A DNA stretch of 64,000 nt, from the NCBI GenBank assembly GCA_017983615.1, contig JAGOBB010000001.1, positions 124,001 to 188,000 of the forward strand, read 5' to 3'. Under the pieces are notes generated by a model. That model was not told the DNA's origin and did no database searches. It saw only the letters and a list, made by a program, of their open reading frames with translations. Position numbers and translations under genes: made by a program. Shown piece by piece: positions 39,399 through 48,455 of this stretch (its first letter is position 1; every line of letters begins with the position of its first letter). The DNA comes from Azonexus sp. GTDB lineage: Bacteria > Pseudomonadota > Gammaproteobacteria > Burkholderiales > Rhodocyclaceae.

Positions 39399-40817
39399 CT
39401 AATGCACCGTACACACCATGCAGGGATCGAACGACCGCACGACATGCTGCACGGTCGGTGGCGCGCCTTCGCCGGCCGGCAGGCCGACCAGGGCCTGTTC
39501 GAGGGGGCCGGGCTGGGCGTTGCTGTCGCGTGGCGAGAAGTTCCAAGTGGTCGGAGCGATGATCTGGTAGCGCTCGATGCGGCCGCGCCGGATGCTCAGC
39601 CAGTGGCCGAGGCTGCCGCGGGCGGCTTCGACGAGGCCGGTGCCGGTGGCGTCCTCGGGCATGCCGCCGTGGGCGCAGAACGGCTCGCCGGGCTGCAGCG
39701 CCTGGACCCAGCCTTCCATGGCCGGCAGCACGAGTGCCAGTTCAAGCAGGCGTGCGACGACGCGAGCCATGACGCTGGCGCCGTCGCGCTGCACCAGGTC
39801 GAGCGCCAGCGGATGGCCGGCGATGACCTGGCGGGCCAGGGCGCCGACCTCATAGGGCTGGCCGGCGTAGCGCGGCGCCTTGCACCAGGTGTAGGCGTCG
39901 GGTTTGTTGGCATCGACGACGGTTTCACCCTGTGTCGGGTGACGTGGCTGGCCGGACGCCAGCCAGGCGCTGGCAGTGTCCTCGTCGATGGCGACCGGGT
40001 CGAAGGCGGCCGCTTGCCCGCCTTGCCAGGTGCCGGCCGGGAACAGATCGTAGGCGCCGTAGGACAGGAAGGCGTCGTAGGCTCGGCCGAGTTTGTCCAG
40101 GCCGAGGTCGCTGGCGGCTTCGAGAAAGGCCGGGAAATCGCCATCCCGCCCGGCGGCCCAGGCGAGTAACTGGTCCTTGCTGGCCAGTTGGGCGACGGCG
40201 GCCAGCGAGTCACCGAACAGGCGTTTTTCGACAAAGCCGCGGAAATCGCGGAGCAGCGCCAGCAGGCGGATACGCTCGCCGGCGGTGATCGCCCGCGTGC
40301 TGCCACCGGGCTGGATGGCCAGCGAGTGCGGCCAACGCCCGGCCAGGAAACCCATCAGCCGGAGGAAACCGGCGCGGGCCGGCAGCACTTCGGCGGCTGC
40401 CTCGCCGCTGACTGCCGTGAAGCGCTTCGCCACCGCACCGTACCATGGCCGGCCAGCATAGGCCGGGCGGGCGAAATCGGGCATGAAGAAGAGGTAGAAA
40501 TGGGTCAGGTGATCGGCCAGGTTTTCGGTGGCGCAGATCAAATTTCGCGAAATTTTGCCATTGACCGTAGCATTCAGGCCCATCGCGTCGGCCAATGCCG
40601 ATGCGGCGGCAGCCGACTGGGCGACCGAGCAGATGCCGCAGATGCGCGGCACGATGACCAGCGCGTCGAGCGGCGAACGACCGACCAGCAGTTGCTCGAA
40701 GCCCCTGAATAGCGGCGAATTGACCTGCGCTGAAGCAATGCGGCCAGCCTCGAGTTCGAGCGCGACTTCGAGATCGCCTTCGACACGGTTGAACGGCCCG
40801 ACGACGATCCGGCTCAC
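39399..40817 (-). CDS. hoxC: Regulatory [NiFe] hydrogenase large subunit (H2 sensor)
   Basis: 472 residues from a GTG overlapping the hoxB stop (GTGA). Ni-Fe ligands: 'RICGICSVAQS' (N-terminal CxxC) and 'FDPCMVCTVH' (C-terminal CxxC). The protein ends at that His with no cleavable tail, as in HoxC/HupV sensors, so no endopeptidase is needed. Forms a cytosolic complex with HoxB that reports H2 to HoxJ. A motif copy encodes 'LNATVNGKI'. Also called hupV. Confidence 0.93.
   Translation of the reverse strand: MSRIVVGPFNRVEGDLEVALELEAGRIASAQVNSPLFRGFEQLLVGRSPLDALVIVPRICGICSVAQSAAAASALADAMGLNATVNGKISRNLICATENLADHLTHFYLFFMPDFARPAYAGRPWYGAVAKRFTAVSGEAAAEVLPARAGFLRLMGFLAGRWPHSLAIQPGGSTRAITAGERIRLLALLRDFRGFVEKRLFGDSLAAVAQLASKDQLLAWAAGRDGDFPAFLEAASDLGLDKLGRAYDAFLSYGAYDLFPAGTWQGGQAAAFDPVAIDEDTASAWLASGQPRHPTQGETVVDANKPDAYTWCKAPRYAGQPYEVGALARQVIAGHPLALDLVQRDGASVMARVVARLLELALVLPAMEGWVQALQPGEPFCAHGGMPEDATGTGLVEAARGSLGHWLSIRRGRIERYQIIAPTTWNFSPRDSNAQPGPLEQALVGLPAGEGAPPTVQHVVRSFDPCMVCTVH
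40562..40575 (-). repeat. Dispersed 14-bp motif, copy 9 (inside hoxC)
   Basis: GAATGCTACGGTCA, one mismatch at the last base, with AAAATTT and AAATTT downstream on the minus strand. Sense to hoxC. Confidence 0.82.
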
Positions 40818-41815
40818 TTGCCGCCGCCCTTCTTGCGAATGGCCGGCATGACCACCGGATGGTCCTCGACGGCATTGTTGCGCACCCGCTTCGGCGTCGC
40901 CGACTTGGACAACGCCGCCAGCGCGACGAACCAGGCCTTCGGCATGTCGGTCGGCAGGCCGATCGGGATGCCGGCCAGCTTGGGCGTTTCCTGGAAGGCG
41001 TGGCCCGGCGATTCGAAACCGGGTTCGGTACAGGCGATGCAGGCGAAGCCGCCGCGCAGGCAGGAACCGCTGCCGTTCCACGGCCGCAGGTTGCAGTCGG
41101 CGTGGGCCTGGGTGCCCTTGCAGCCGAGGTTCTCCATCAGGCAGCCGAGATCGGACGGCTTCTGGGCGCTGGCCTTGAATTCGTAATACTCGTTGCGCGA
41201 GCAGCCGTGGTGAACCAGGCCGCCGGCGTAGAGCAGCGGCCGCCCGTATTCGTCGAGATCTGCTACGGTCACCCCCTCCAGCGCGGCCTTTTCCAGCGTG
41301 TCGACCACCCAGCCGGGATGCGTCGGACAACCGGCGATGTTGATCACCGGCAGGTCGGCACCCGACTGGAACTCGGCGCCGAGCAGGCCGCCCGGTGTCT
41401 GTTCGTCGAACTGCAGGCCACAGGCTTCGAGCGGATTGCCCGGCGTGTTGGCGGAAAAACCGCCGTAGGCCGTGCACGAGCCGATGGCAAACACCCACTT
41501 GGCGTGGCGGGCCAGACGGGCGACCCATTCGGTCAGCGGCCGGCCGCTACCGGCCATCAGGTGGAATTTGCCGGTGCCGTTCGGGCCGCGCAACATGGCC
41601 CCTTCGATGCACAGCGCGTCGAAGGCAAGCCGACCTTCGGCGCAGTCTTCGAGGATGGTGAGCGCTTCCTCGCCGCTGTCGACCGAGAGCGCCGGATGCC
41701 AGAGGAACTCGATGCCGGCGTCGCGCAGTTCGTCGAACAGCGAGCGCGGCTCGGAGCAGAGCATCGACTGCGTGCAGCCACCGCAGCCGCCGCTCTGCAG
41801 CCAGAGCACCTTCAT
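40814..41815 (-). CDS. hoxB: Regulatory [NiFe] hydrogenase small subunit (H2 sensor)
   Basis: 333 residues. Starts [17 protein letters not shown] with no twin-arginine signal, so the enzyme stays in the cytoplasm. Fe-S ligands follow in 'FAIGSCTAYGG', 'INIAGCPTHPGW', and 'HGCSRNEYYEF'...'CLMENLGCKGTQAHADC'...'CIACTEPGFESP'. Overlaps hoxA by four bases (ATGA) and hoxC by the GTGA junction: one translational unit. Also called hupU. Confidence 0.94.
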   Translation of the reverse strand: MKVLWLQSGGCGGCTQSMLCSEPRSLFDELRDAGIEFLWHPALSVDSGEEALTILEDCAEGRLAFDALCIEGAMLRGPNGTGKFHLMAGSGRPLTEWVARLARHAKWVFAIGSCTAYGGFSANTPGNPLEACGLQFDEQTPGGLLGAEFQSGADLPVINIAGCPTHPGWVVDTLEKAALEGVTVADLDEYGRPLLYAGGLVHHGCSRNEYYEFKASAQKPSDLGCLMENLGCKGTQAHADCNLRPWNGSGSCLRGGFACIACTEPGFESPGHAFQETPKLAGIPIGLPTDMPKAWFVALAALSKSATPKRVRNNAVEDHPVVMPAIRKKGGGK

Positions 41816-43299
41816 TCCGCCTGCTCCAGACCGTGGCGGACCAGCTTGGCCCGCAGGCCGACGCGCGACAGGCCCAACTCCCGGGCGGCGCGCGACTTGT
41901 TCCAGCGATGGCGGATCATCGCTTCCTTCAGCACATGCATTTCCAGCTGGTCCATGCGTTCCTTCAGGCCGCCGCTGAGGCCTGCGGCCCAGGCCAGTTC
42001 GCTGTCGGCCCGATCTTCATCGACGTCGCCGACCGGCGTGCGCAGCACGCGCGGCGAGAGCAGGTCGGCGCCAAGCTGCGGCGTCGTGGACAAGGCGACC
42101 ATGCGCAGGATTTCGTTCTGCAGTTCGCGCACATTGCCTGGCCAGCGGTAGGCGGCGATGCAGGCGAGCGCCTCGTTGGAGAAGCCTTCGACCGGCTTGC
42201 CAAGGGCGGCGCAACTGCTGTCGAGCAGGCGGCGGGCGAGCAGCGGCAGGTCCATCGGCCGGTCGCGCAGCGGCGGCACGTGCAGGGCGATGGTGGCCAG
42301 CCGGTAATAAAGGTCCTCGCGGAAGCGGCCGGTGCGCACGTCGTCTTCGAGGTCGCGGTTGGTCGCGGCGATGACCCTGACATCGACATGGACCGGACGG
42401 TTGCTGCCGAGCGGCCGAAACTCGCCTTCCTGCAGCACGCGCAACAGCTTGACTTGGAAGGCCGGGCTGGTTTCACCGATTTCGTCGAGGAACAGCGTGC
42501 CGCCATCGGCCTGCTGAAAAAGGCCGACGCGGTCCTCGACCGCCCCGGTAAAGGCGCCGCGCTTGTAGCCGAACAGTTCCGATTCGAGCAGGGTGTCAGG
42601 CAGGGCGCCGCAGTTTTCGGTGATGAAGGCCTTGCTGGCGCGGCGGCTCTCGTAGTGGATGGCGCGTGCGATCATTTCCTTGCCGGTGCCGGATTCGCCG
42701 GTGACCATGACCGACAGGTCGAAGGGCGCGACGCGGCCGACCATGTCGCAGACGGCGTTGATCGGGCTGCCCGGGGCGCGGATCACGGCGGCCAGGCCGA
42801 AGCTGCTCTTGACCTTTTCCTGCTTGTGCTCGACCTGCCTTTTCAGCACCGGCTCGGCGGTGCGCAGGTCAAGCGACAGGCGCTGGTTTTCCTGCTGCAG
42901 GCGCCATACCTCGGCGGCGCGCTGCAGGGTCAGCAGCAATTGTTCGGGTTGCCAGGGCTTCAGCAGGTATTGCCAGATGCCGGCTTCGTTGACGCCGGTA
43001 ATGATGTCCTCGGCGTCGGTGTAGCCGGAGAGGATGATGCGGACGATATCCGGCCAGCGGCCACGCACTTCGCGCAGGAACTGGACGCCGGTGGTGCCCG
43101 GCATGCGCTGGTCGCAGAGGATGATGCGGATGCCGGCGATCATTTGCTCGCGTTCGAGGATGGCCATCGCCTCGTCGGCGCCCGAGGCGCAGAGCACCTC
43201 GAAATCTTCCTCCAGCGTGCGGCGCAGTGCCTCCTGCGAACGTACCTCGTCATCGACGACGAGGATGGCGGGCAATTTGCGCAGCACGGTCGGGCTCAT
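41812..43299 (-). CDS. hoxA: Hydrogenase transcriptional activator HoxA (NtrC-family)
   Basis: 495 residues. Receiver domain with phospho-accepting Asp63 ('ILCDQRMPG'), AAA+ domain with Walker A 'GESGTGKE', GAFTGA loop, '[11 protein letters not shown]', and a C-terminal Fis-type helix ('[20 protein letters not shown]'). Activates sigma-54 hydrogenase promoters; in Ralstonia-type systems the unphosphorylated form is active. The ATG at 43299 overlaps the hypX stop. Confidence 0.94.
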   Translation of the reverse strand: MSPTVLRKLPAILVVDDEVRSQEALRRTLEEDFEVLCASGADEAMAILEREQMIAGIRIILCDQRMPGTTGVQFLREVRGRWPDIVRIILSGYTDAEDIITGVNEAGIWQYLLKPWQPEQLLLTLQRAAEVWRLQQENQRLSLDLRTAEPVLKRQVEHKQEKVKSSFGLAAVIRAPGSPINAVCDMVGRVAPFDLSVMVTGESGTGKEMIARAIHYESRRASKAFITENCGALPDTLLESELFGYKRGAFTGAVEDRVGLFQQADGGTLFLDEIGETSPAFQVKLLRVLQEGEFRPLGSNRPVHVDVRVIAATNRDLEDDVRTGRFREDLYYRLATIALHVPPLRDRPMDLPLLARRLLDSSCAALGKPVEGFSNEALACIAAYRWPGNVRELQNEILRMVALSTTPQLGADLLSPRVLRTPVGDVDEDRADSELAWAAGLSGGLKERMDQLEMHVLKEAMIRHRWNKSRAARELGLSRVGLRAKLVRHGLEQAE

Positions 43300-44972
43300 T
43301 CGGGAATTTTCCAGTCGAGATCGCGGTGACGGGCCAGGTGGCGCGGGGTCCAGGAATGCGCCGACCGGGAGACGAAATGATAGCGCGCGACGTGGTACGA
43401 CGGGTCGAATCCGTAGAAATTGCGGCGCATTTCGGTCAATTCTTCGGCCCGATAGGCACTGAGCGGCTTGGCCGCCTCGTCGGCCTGGCGTTTTGCCCGC
43501 TTGGCGGCCAACCGCTCGGCGATGTCCGGCGCCGCCGCGAGTTCGGCCGCCCGCCGAGCGACATCGACGGCAAAGCCGGGGCCGGGCAGGCAGGCGTCGT
43601 AGAAGCCGAGCCTGACCGCCTCCGGACCCGTCATCGGCAGGCGGTGACGCATGATGGCCTTGGCGCCCTCGTCGCCGACGCGCGGCGGCAGCAGGTAGGT
43701 CCAGAATTCCGAGCCGTAGAGGTTGCCCATGTTCTTGTAGTGAGGGTTGAGCATCACGCCGTCGCGGACCCAGACGAAATCGGCGGCGCGGGCCAGGAAA
43801 CAGCCGCCAGCGCCGGCATTGCCGCCGACTGCCGCGACGGTCACTTGTGTTTCGCAGCGCAGGATGGCCTCGGCCAGATCGTCGATGGCATTGATGTTGG
43901 CCAGCGACTCGTCGGCCGGGCTTTCCGCCGCCTCGATGGTGTTCAGGTGGATGCCGTTCGACCAGAAATCGCTGCCGCCACGCAGCACGATGACCCGGGT
44001 CGGCCGCATCGTCGCCCACTGAAAAGCCTCGGTCAGCCGCCGGCATTGGCCGGTGCTCATCGCGCCGTTATAGAACTCGAAGCTGAGAAAACCGACGCCG
44101 CCAGCCTCCTCGTAGGCGATGTCCTGCCAGGTCGGCGTTGGCGATTTCCACCAGCCTGCGAGAGGCAGTTCCGGCAGTTCGGCGGCGGCCGGGCAGGCCA
44201 GCGTCGCCGGCAGCTTGATGCCGCCGGCCGGCTTGACGTGCCCGATCCACACGGCGCCGTCGGCCGTCGCCCGGCAGATCGCCGTCTCACGCCGGCCAAG
44301 CAGGCTGCCCGGCTCGCCCTTCAGCGTCGTTTCCGGCCAGGCGTCGAATAGATGGCAGGGCTGGCCAAACAGTTCGTCGGCAACGCCTGGAAAGCCGTCG
44401 GCCGCATTCAGCTTGGCCAGCACGGTGGCGGTGCCGTCCGTTTGCCAGACGATGGCGCGATCAGCCTGTTTCATCAGCGCATGGGCCTGTCCCGGCACGC
44501 GTTCGGGTTTGAAATTTGGCTCTTTTTTAAGGGCGACCGTAGCATTCACCGCCCGCACCGCCGCTTCGGTCACCTCGTTGCGATAAATCGACGCCTTGCG
44601 CGCTGCACGCATCGGGAAAGTCGCCGAAGCCCAGACCGGGCCGGCATCCATCTCCGCTTCGGCCTGCAGCACCGTGACGCCCCATTCGCTGGCGCTATTG
44701 TGGATCGCCCAGTCGAGCGCCGACGGTCCTCGGTCGCCGACGATGCCCGGATGCACGATCAGGCAGAGGTGACGCGACCAGATCGATTCGGGTATCGCCC
44801 GCTTCAGGAAAGGCGCCAGGATCAGGTCGGGCTTGAACAGCGCCACCGCCTCCTCGGTCACCGAATCGGCGATGTCGAATTCAATGCTGACTTCGTGTCC
44901 GCCCTCGGTCAATTCGCAATAAAGGCGTTGCGTCAGGCTGTTGAAACCATGGGTGATGAGAAGAATTCGCAT
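43296..44972 (-). CDS. hypX: Hydrogenase maturation protein HypX (CO-ligand synthesis)
   Basis: 558 residues. N-terminal formyltransferase-like domain (about 1-260, 'RILLITHGFNSLTQRLYCEL', 'LIVHPGIVGDRGPSALDWAI') and C-terminal enoyl-CoA hydratase/crotonase-like domain (about 270-530, 'ILRCETQVTVAAVGGNAGAG'). HypX of aerobic hydrogenase systems is reported to make CO for the active-site iron under O2. 'VNATVALKKEP' is encoded by a motif copy. First of hypX-hoxA-hoxB-hoxC. Confidence 0.94.
   Translation of the reverse strand: MRILLITHGFNSLTQRLYCELTEGGHEVSIEFDIADSVTEEAVALFKPDLILAPFLKRAIPESIWSRHLCLIVHPGIVGDRGPSALDWAIHNSASEWGVTVLQAEAEMDAGPVWASATFPMRAARKASIYRNEVTEAAVRAVNATVALKKEPNFKPERVPGQAHALMKQADRAIVWQTDGTATVLAKLNAADGFPGVADELFGQPCHLFDAWPETTLKGEPGSLLGRRETAICRATADGAVWIGHVKPAGGIKLPATLACPAAAELPELPLAGWWKSPTPTWQDIAYEEAGGVGFLSFEFYNGAMSTGQCRRLTEAFQWATMRPTRVIVLRGGSDFWSNGIHLNTIEAAESPADESLANINAIDDLAEAILRCETQVTVAAVGGNAGAGGCFLARAADFVWVRDGVMLNPHYKNMGNLYGSEFWTYLLPPRVGDEGAKAIMRHRLPMTGPEAVRLGFYDACLPGPGFAVDVARRAAELAAAPDIAERLAAKRAKRQADEAAKPLSAYRAEELTEMRRNFYGFDPSYHVARYHFVSRSAHSWTPRHLARHRDLDWKIPE
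44534..44547 (-). repeat. Dispersed 14-bp motif, copy 10 (inside hypX)
   Basis: Perfect GAATGCTACGGTCG, sense to hypX, followed by AAAAAA and AAATTT tracts. Confidence 0.9.
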
Positions 44973-45139
44973 GTTTTACATTTCTTTACAAATCATGCCG
45001 ACGCGCTGATTGCAGACGGGCAAAGGCTTTGCGGGGCCTGCCTTTCCAGCCCGCATAACTCTATAACTTTGGCGATATTTCTGATGTTGCCTGCCCTGAC
45101 TACGATGCACTGCAACAAAAAAGACTCAGGGGAACGACC

Positions 45140-45340
45140 ATGCAAGCGCAACACGCCAAGCAACGCAATGCCCTGCCTTCCCGCGCGCCGCGCCCGGAGT
45201 ACATCGCCGCCGTCCGCTATCCGGACGGTCGTCGCGACCTGTTTCACATCCGCAATGCCGACAACCTGGCCGATGCCCGCGAACTGGTGATTTCCGAGGT
45301 CGGCGACGTCCAGTCGGTGATGATCGCGCTGCGCCACTGA
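45140..45340 (+). CDS. Small conserved-looking protein of unknown function
   Basis: 66 residues, starting 'MQAQHAKQRNALPSRAPRPE' with GGGGAA upstream of the ATG. The body 'YIAAVRYPDGRRDLFHIRNADNL' and 'VISEVGDVQSVMIALRH' looks like a small alpha/beta fold. Unusual in being the only plus-strand gene between hypX and hypE; its end is five bases from the hypE stop. Real coding is likely from the ribosome-binding site and composition. Confidence 0.6.
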   Translation: MQAQHAKQRNALPSRAPRPEYIAAVRYPDGRRDLFHIRNADNLADARELVISEVGDVQSVMIALRH

Positions 45341-45344
45341 GCTC

Positions 45345-46397
45345 TTAGCAGATTCGCGGCAACTGCTCGCCGCTCAGCCAGTCAACAATGCGCCGGCCGC
45401 CGAAGCCGGTCGTCATCTGCACGAAATGGTGCTCGTCGGCATGCACCGTGCCGATGATCGCCGCTTGCGCCCCCAGCGGGTGAGCCTGCATCGCGGCCAA
45501 CAGCTTTTCGGCATCCGCTTCGGCGCAGATCGCGACCAATTTGCCCTCGTTGGCCACATAGAGCGGGTCCAACCCGAGAAATTCGCAAGCCGCCTCGACC
45601 GCCGGCGTCACCGGCAAGGCCTTCTCCTGCAGCATCATGCCGACGCCGGATTGCTTGGCGATCTCGTTCAGCGTCGTCGCCAGCCCGCCGCGCGTCGGGT
45701 CGCGCAGCACGTGAAGGTCGGCGCCACTCGCCCGCATCGCTGCGATCAGGCCATGCAGGGCGGCCGTGTCGGAAACGATAGGCGATTCGAAACCGAGACT
45801 CTCGCGTTCGGCCATGATCGCCATGCCGTGATCGCCCAAGGTGCCGGAAACCAGGATGACATCGCCCGGTTGCGCGCAGCGGCCGGAGAGTTCATTGCCG
45901 GGCGCCACGACGCCGACGCCGGTCGTCGTGATGAACACCCCGTCACCCTTGCCGCGCTCGACGACCTTGGTGTCGCCGGTCACGACCGGCACGCCAGCCT
46001 CTTTCGCCGCCGCTGCCATGCTTTGCACGATGCGCGCCAGATCGGCGAGCTTGAACCCTTCTTCGAGGATGAAGCCGGCCGACAGGTAGAGCGGCTTCGC
46101 CCCCATCACCGCCACGTCGTTGATCGTGCCATGCACCGACAGGCAGCCGATATCGCCACCGGGGAAGAACAGCGGCGAGACGACATGCGAGTCGGTCGCC
46201 ATGACCAGCTTGCCCTCGCCGGGGTGGGGCAGCAGCGCGCCGTCGTCGCCCTGGGCCAGGTATTCGTTGCCGAGGTATTTGGCAAACAGCTCCTCGATCA
46301 GCTGCGCCATCGCCCGGCCGCCAGAGCCGTGGGCCATGTCGACCTGGCCGTGTTTGATGTCGAGGGGACGGATGTAGGGTTTGCGGGTTTGGGTCAT
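45345..46397 (-). CDS. hypE: Hydrogenase maturation protein HypE
   Basis: 350 residues. Dehydrates the carbamoyl group on its C-terminal cysteine to cyanide; the chain ends 'EQLPRIC', with that Cys last. PurM-like ATP-binding fold: 'VDMAHGSGGRAMAQLI', 'QGDDGALL', 'GTINDVAVMGAKPLYLS', 'DPTRGGLATTLNE'. Start ATG 46397. Separated from hypD by a 566-bp foldback element. Confidence 0.96.
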   Translation of the reverse strand: MTQTRKPYIRPLDIKHGQVDMAHGSGGRAMAQLIEELFAKYLGNEYLAQGDDGALLPHPGEGKLVMATDSHVVSPLFFPGGDIGCLSVHGTINDVAVMGAKPLYLSAGFILEEGFKLADLARIVQSMAAAAKEAGVPVVTGDTKVVERGKGDGVFITTTGVGVVAPGNELSGRCAQPGDVILVSGTLGDHGMAIMAERESLGFESPIVSDTAALHGLIAAMRASGADLHVLRDPTRGGLATTLNEIAKQSGVGMMLQEKALPVTPAVEAACEFLGLDPLYVANEGKLVAICAEADAEKLLAAMQAHPLGAQAAIIGTVHADEHHFVQMTTGFGGRRIVDWLSGEQLPRIC

Positions 46398-46430
46398 GGG
46401 AGTGGGGGGATGATTTTTTGGGATGGGAGC

Positions 46431-46996
46431 TTTTCTCAAGCTGTGTTTTCCGCGCTTGAGGCGCGGGCGTACTTTCTTTTGCTTCGCCAAAAGAAAGTAG
46501 CCAAAGAAAAGGCGACCCCCGGGTCGGCGCCGGCTGCGCCGGTCCCTTGCGCTACTCGGCAGGCCGGGCGGCTGCGGAACTCGGGGCTACGCCCCTCAAA
46601 CAGTCCTCGCCGACTGCCCCCGGCCAACCTGCGTTGCTCAGCGCCTCTCAGGGGGCCCGAAAGGCGTCCGGACTCGGGCAGCAGCACGGGAATTGGAATG
46701 CTACGGTCGGGCCGAAAAAATGCCCAAAATTGAAAAAACCGAAACGACCGTCGAGCCGGATGGTTTACCGGGCCCCTTGAGAGGCGCCGAGTAACGCAGA
46801 CGTTGGCGGAAAAAGGGCGAGGACTGTCTGAGGCCCGCAGGGCCGAGTTCCGCAGCCCCCGCGTCAGCCGAGTAGCGCAGGGAACCCCCGAAGGGGGCGC
46901 CGACCCAGGGTCGCCTTTTCTTTGCTTACTTTCTTTTGGCGAAGCAAAAGAAAGTAAGACGCGCCTCAAGCGCGGAAAACCCAGCCTCAGAAAAGG
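46431..46996. mobile_element. Large (about 566-bp) imperfect palindrome between hypE and hypD
   Basis: Left arm from about 46431 and right arm to about 46996 are inverted copies over about 250 bp each, with blocks such as CCGCGCTTGAGGCGCG, ACTTTCTTTTGCTTCGCC, AAAGAAAAGGCGACCC, GGCTGCGGAACTCGG, GCGCCTCTCA and GGGGCCCG matching in order. The short loop holds a dispersed 14-bp motif with its A tracts. Open frames across it are arm-encoded and not protein-like. A non-autonomous foldback element inside the hyp operon. Confidence 0.85.
46696..46709 (+). repeat. Dispersed 14-bp motif, copy 11 (loop of the large palindrome)
   Basis: Perfect GAATGCTACGGTCG followed by AAAAAA and AAAATT at canonical spacing. 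Confidence 0.9.
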
Positions 46997-47027
46997 CACA
47001 AAAGCATCAAGCGCCAAAACGGGCACC

Positions 47028-48155
47028 TCAGGCCACATCCTTATACCGCCCATAGGTGTAATGCGCCGCACAAGCCCCTTCGGAAGACACCATGCACGAC
47101 CCCACCGGATTCTCCGGCGTACACACCGTCCCGAAAATCTTGCAGTCCTGCGGCCGCTTGACCCCGCGCAGGATCGCCCCGCACTCACAGGCCTTGTGAT
47201 CCGCCACCGACTGATAACCCAGCGGGAAGCGCTTTTCGGCATCAAATTCGGCGAACTGGCCGCGAATGCGCAAGGCTGAGTAGGGCAACACATTCAAACC
47301 CCGCCATTCGAAATTCTTCCGCATTTCGAACACCTCGGCGACCAGTTGTTGCGCCTTGAGGTTGCCGTCGCGGTCGACGGCCCGCGAAAACTCGTTTTCG
47401 ACCTCGGCCCGACCTTGATTGACCTGGCGGATCAGCATCTTGATCGCCTGCATCACGTCGAGCGGCTCGAAACCGGCGATGACCACCGGCTTCCTGTATT
47501 CCTCGGCGAAGAATTCGTAGGGCCGGCTGCCGATGATCGTCGACACGTGCGCCGGGCCGATGAAGCCGTCAAGCGGCACCGTGCCCCACTGGCGCACTTC
47601 TGGTGATTCGAGAATGCTCGAAATGGCCGACGGCGTCAGCACGTGGCAGCAGAGCACCGAGAAATTTTTCAGGCCGAGGGCCGCCGCCTGCTTGATCGCC
47701 ACTGCCGTCGGCGGCGTCGTCGTCTCGAAGCCGATGGCAAAGAAGACGACCTGCTTGTCCGGATTTTTCTGGGCCAGCGTCACCGCATCGGCGCTCGAAT
47801 AAACCATCCGGATGTCGCCGCCACGCGCCTTGGCCTTCATCAGCGACAGGCTGTCGGAGGCCGGCACGCGCAGGCAATCACCGTAGGTACACAGCGTGAC
47901 GCCCTGCTCCAGCGCCAGGCGGATCGCCTGATCGACGCGGCCAATCGGCAACACACAGACCGGGCAGCCCGGACCGTGGATCATCTTGACGTTGGCCGGC
48001 AGCAGGTCGGAAACGCCGTAGCGCGAAATGGCGTGGGTGTGGCCGCCGCAGAATTCCATGAAATGGTAGCTGCGTGCCGGATTCGCCTCGCGGCGGATGG
48101 CTTCGGCCAGGCCCTTGGCGACCTCGCCGTCGCGGAACTCGTCGATGTACTTCAT
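47028..48155 (-). CDS. hypD: Hydrogenase maturation protein HypD
   Basis: 375 residues. [4Fe-4S] scaffold on which the Fe(CN)2CO group is assembled with HypC. Key motifs: 'MEFCGGHTHAISRYG', 'GPGCPVCVLP', 'GFETTTPPTA', and C-terminal cysteines in 'ACECGAILRG', 'CKIFGTVCTP' and 'GSCMVSSEGACAAHY'. The start overlaps the hypC stop by one base. Confidence 0.97.
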   Translation of the reverse strand: MKYIDEFRDGEVAKGLAEAIRREANPARSYHFMEFCGGHTHAISRYGVSDLLPANVKMIHGPGCPVCVLPIGRVDQAIRLALEQGVTLCTYGDCLRVPASDSLSLMKAKARGGDIRMVYSSADAVTLAQKNPDKQVVFFAIGFETTTPPTAVAIKQAAALGLKNFSVLCCHVLTPSAISSILESPEVRQWGTVPLDGFIGPAHVSTIIGSRPYEFFAEEYRKPVVIAGFEPLDVMQAIKMLIRQVNQGRAEVENEFSRAVDRDGNLKAQQLVAEVFEMRKNFEWRGLNVLPYSALRIRGQFAEFDAEKRFPLGYQSVADHKACECGAILRGVKRPQDCKIFGTVCTPENPVGSCMVSSEGACAAHYTYGRYKDVA

Positions 48156-48403
48156 CAGTGGAAGGTCGGATTCTCGTCGTTGAAGGCCATTTCGCCCATT
48201 TCGGCAAACAGCTTCAGCGTCTTCTCGGCCTCTTCGGGATCGAGCTTGTTCAGCGCATAGCCGACATGGACGATCACATAGTCGCCCACGGCCACGCCCT
48301 CGACCAGGGCCAGCGAGATCTCTTTCTTGACGCCGGCCAGATCGACCAGCGCATTGTCGCCGTCGCGCAATTCAACGATTTGCGCAGGGATTGCCAGACA
48401 CAT
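48155..48403 (-). CDS. hypC: Hydrogenase maturation chaperone HypC
   Basis: 82 residues starting MCLAIPAQIVEL; Cys2 is the essential ligand to the iron carrier. Overlaps hypD (TGATG). The gap to hybE upstream is 52 bp. Confidence 0.96.
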   Translation of the reverse strand: MCLAIPAQIVELRDGDNALVDLAGVKKEISLALVEGVAVGDYVIVHVGYALNKLDPEEAEKTLKLFAEMGEMAFNDENPTFH

Positions 48404-48455
48404 CCGATTTGCTCCTCACCGTTCTTTTTGTAGGGGAGATACTACCTGTTGGGAA

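Larger units (their letters stand above)
37735..39420. repeat. 24-bp direct repeat flanking the yjjJ segment (37735-37758 and 39397-39420)
   Basis: The 24 bp covering the last codons of hoxC (encoding MVCTVH-stop on the minus strand) recur identically 1.66 kb away at 37735-37758, with weaker similarity for another 15 bp. The distal copy is a remnant with no gene attached. The yjjJ gene lies between the copies, as for cargo integrated at a gene 3' end. Confidence 0.75.

Noticed and set aside
41261-41270. TGCTACGGTC inside hoxB resembling the dispersed motif
   Set aside because: Only 10 bases match, and neither A/T tract is present; counted as chance or fully decayed.
46436-47293. Frames across the hypE-hypD gap
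   Set aside because: They read through the palindromic arms in both directions and have no protein-like features.
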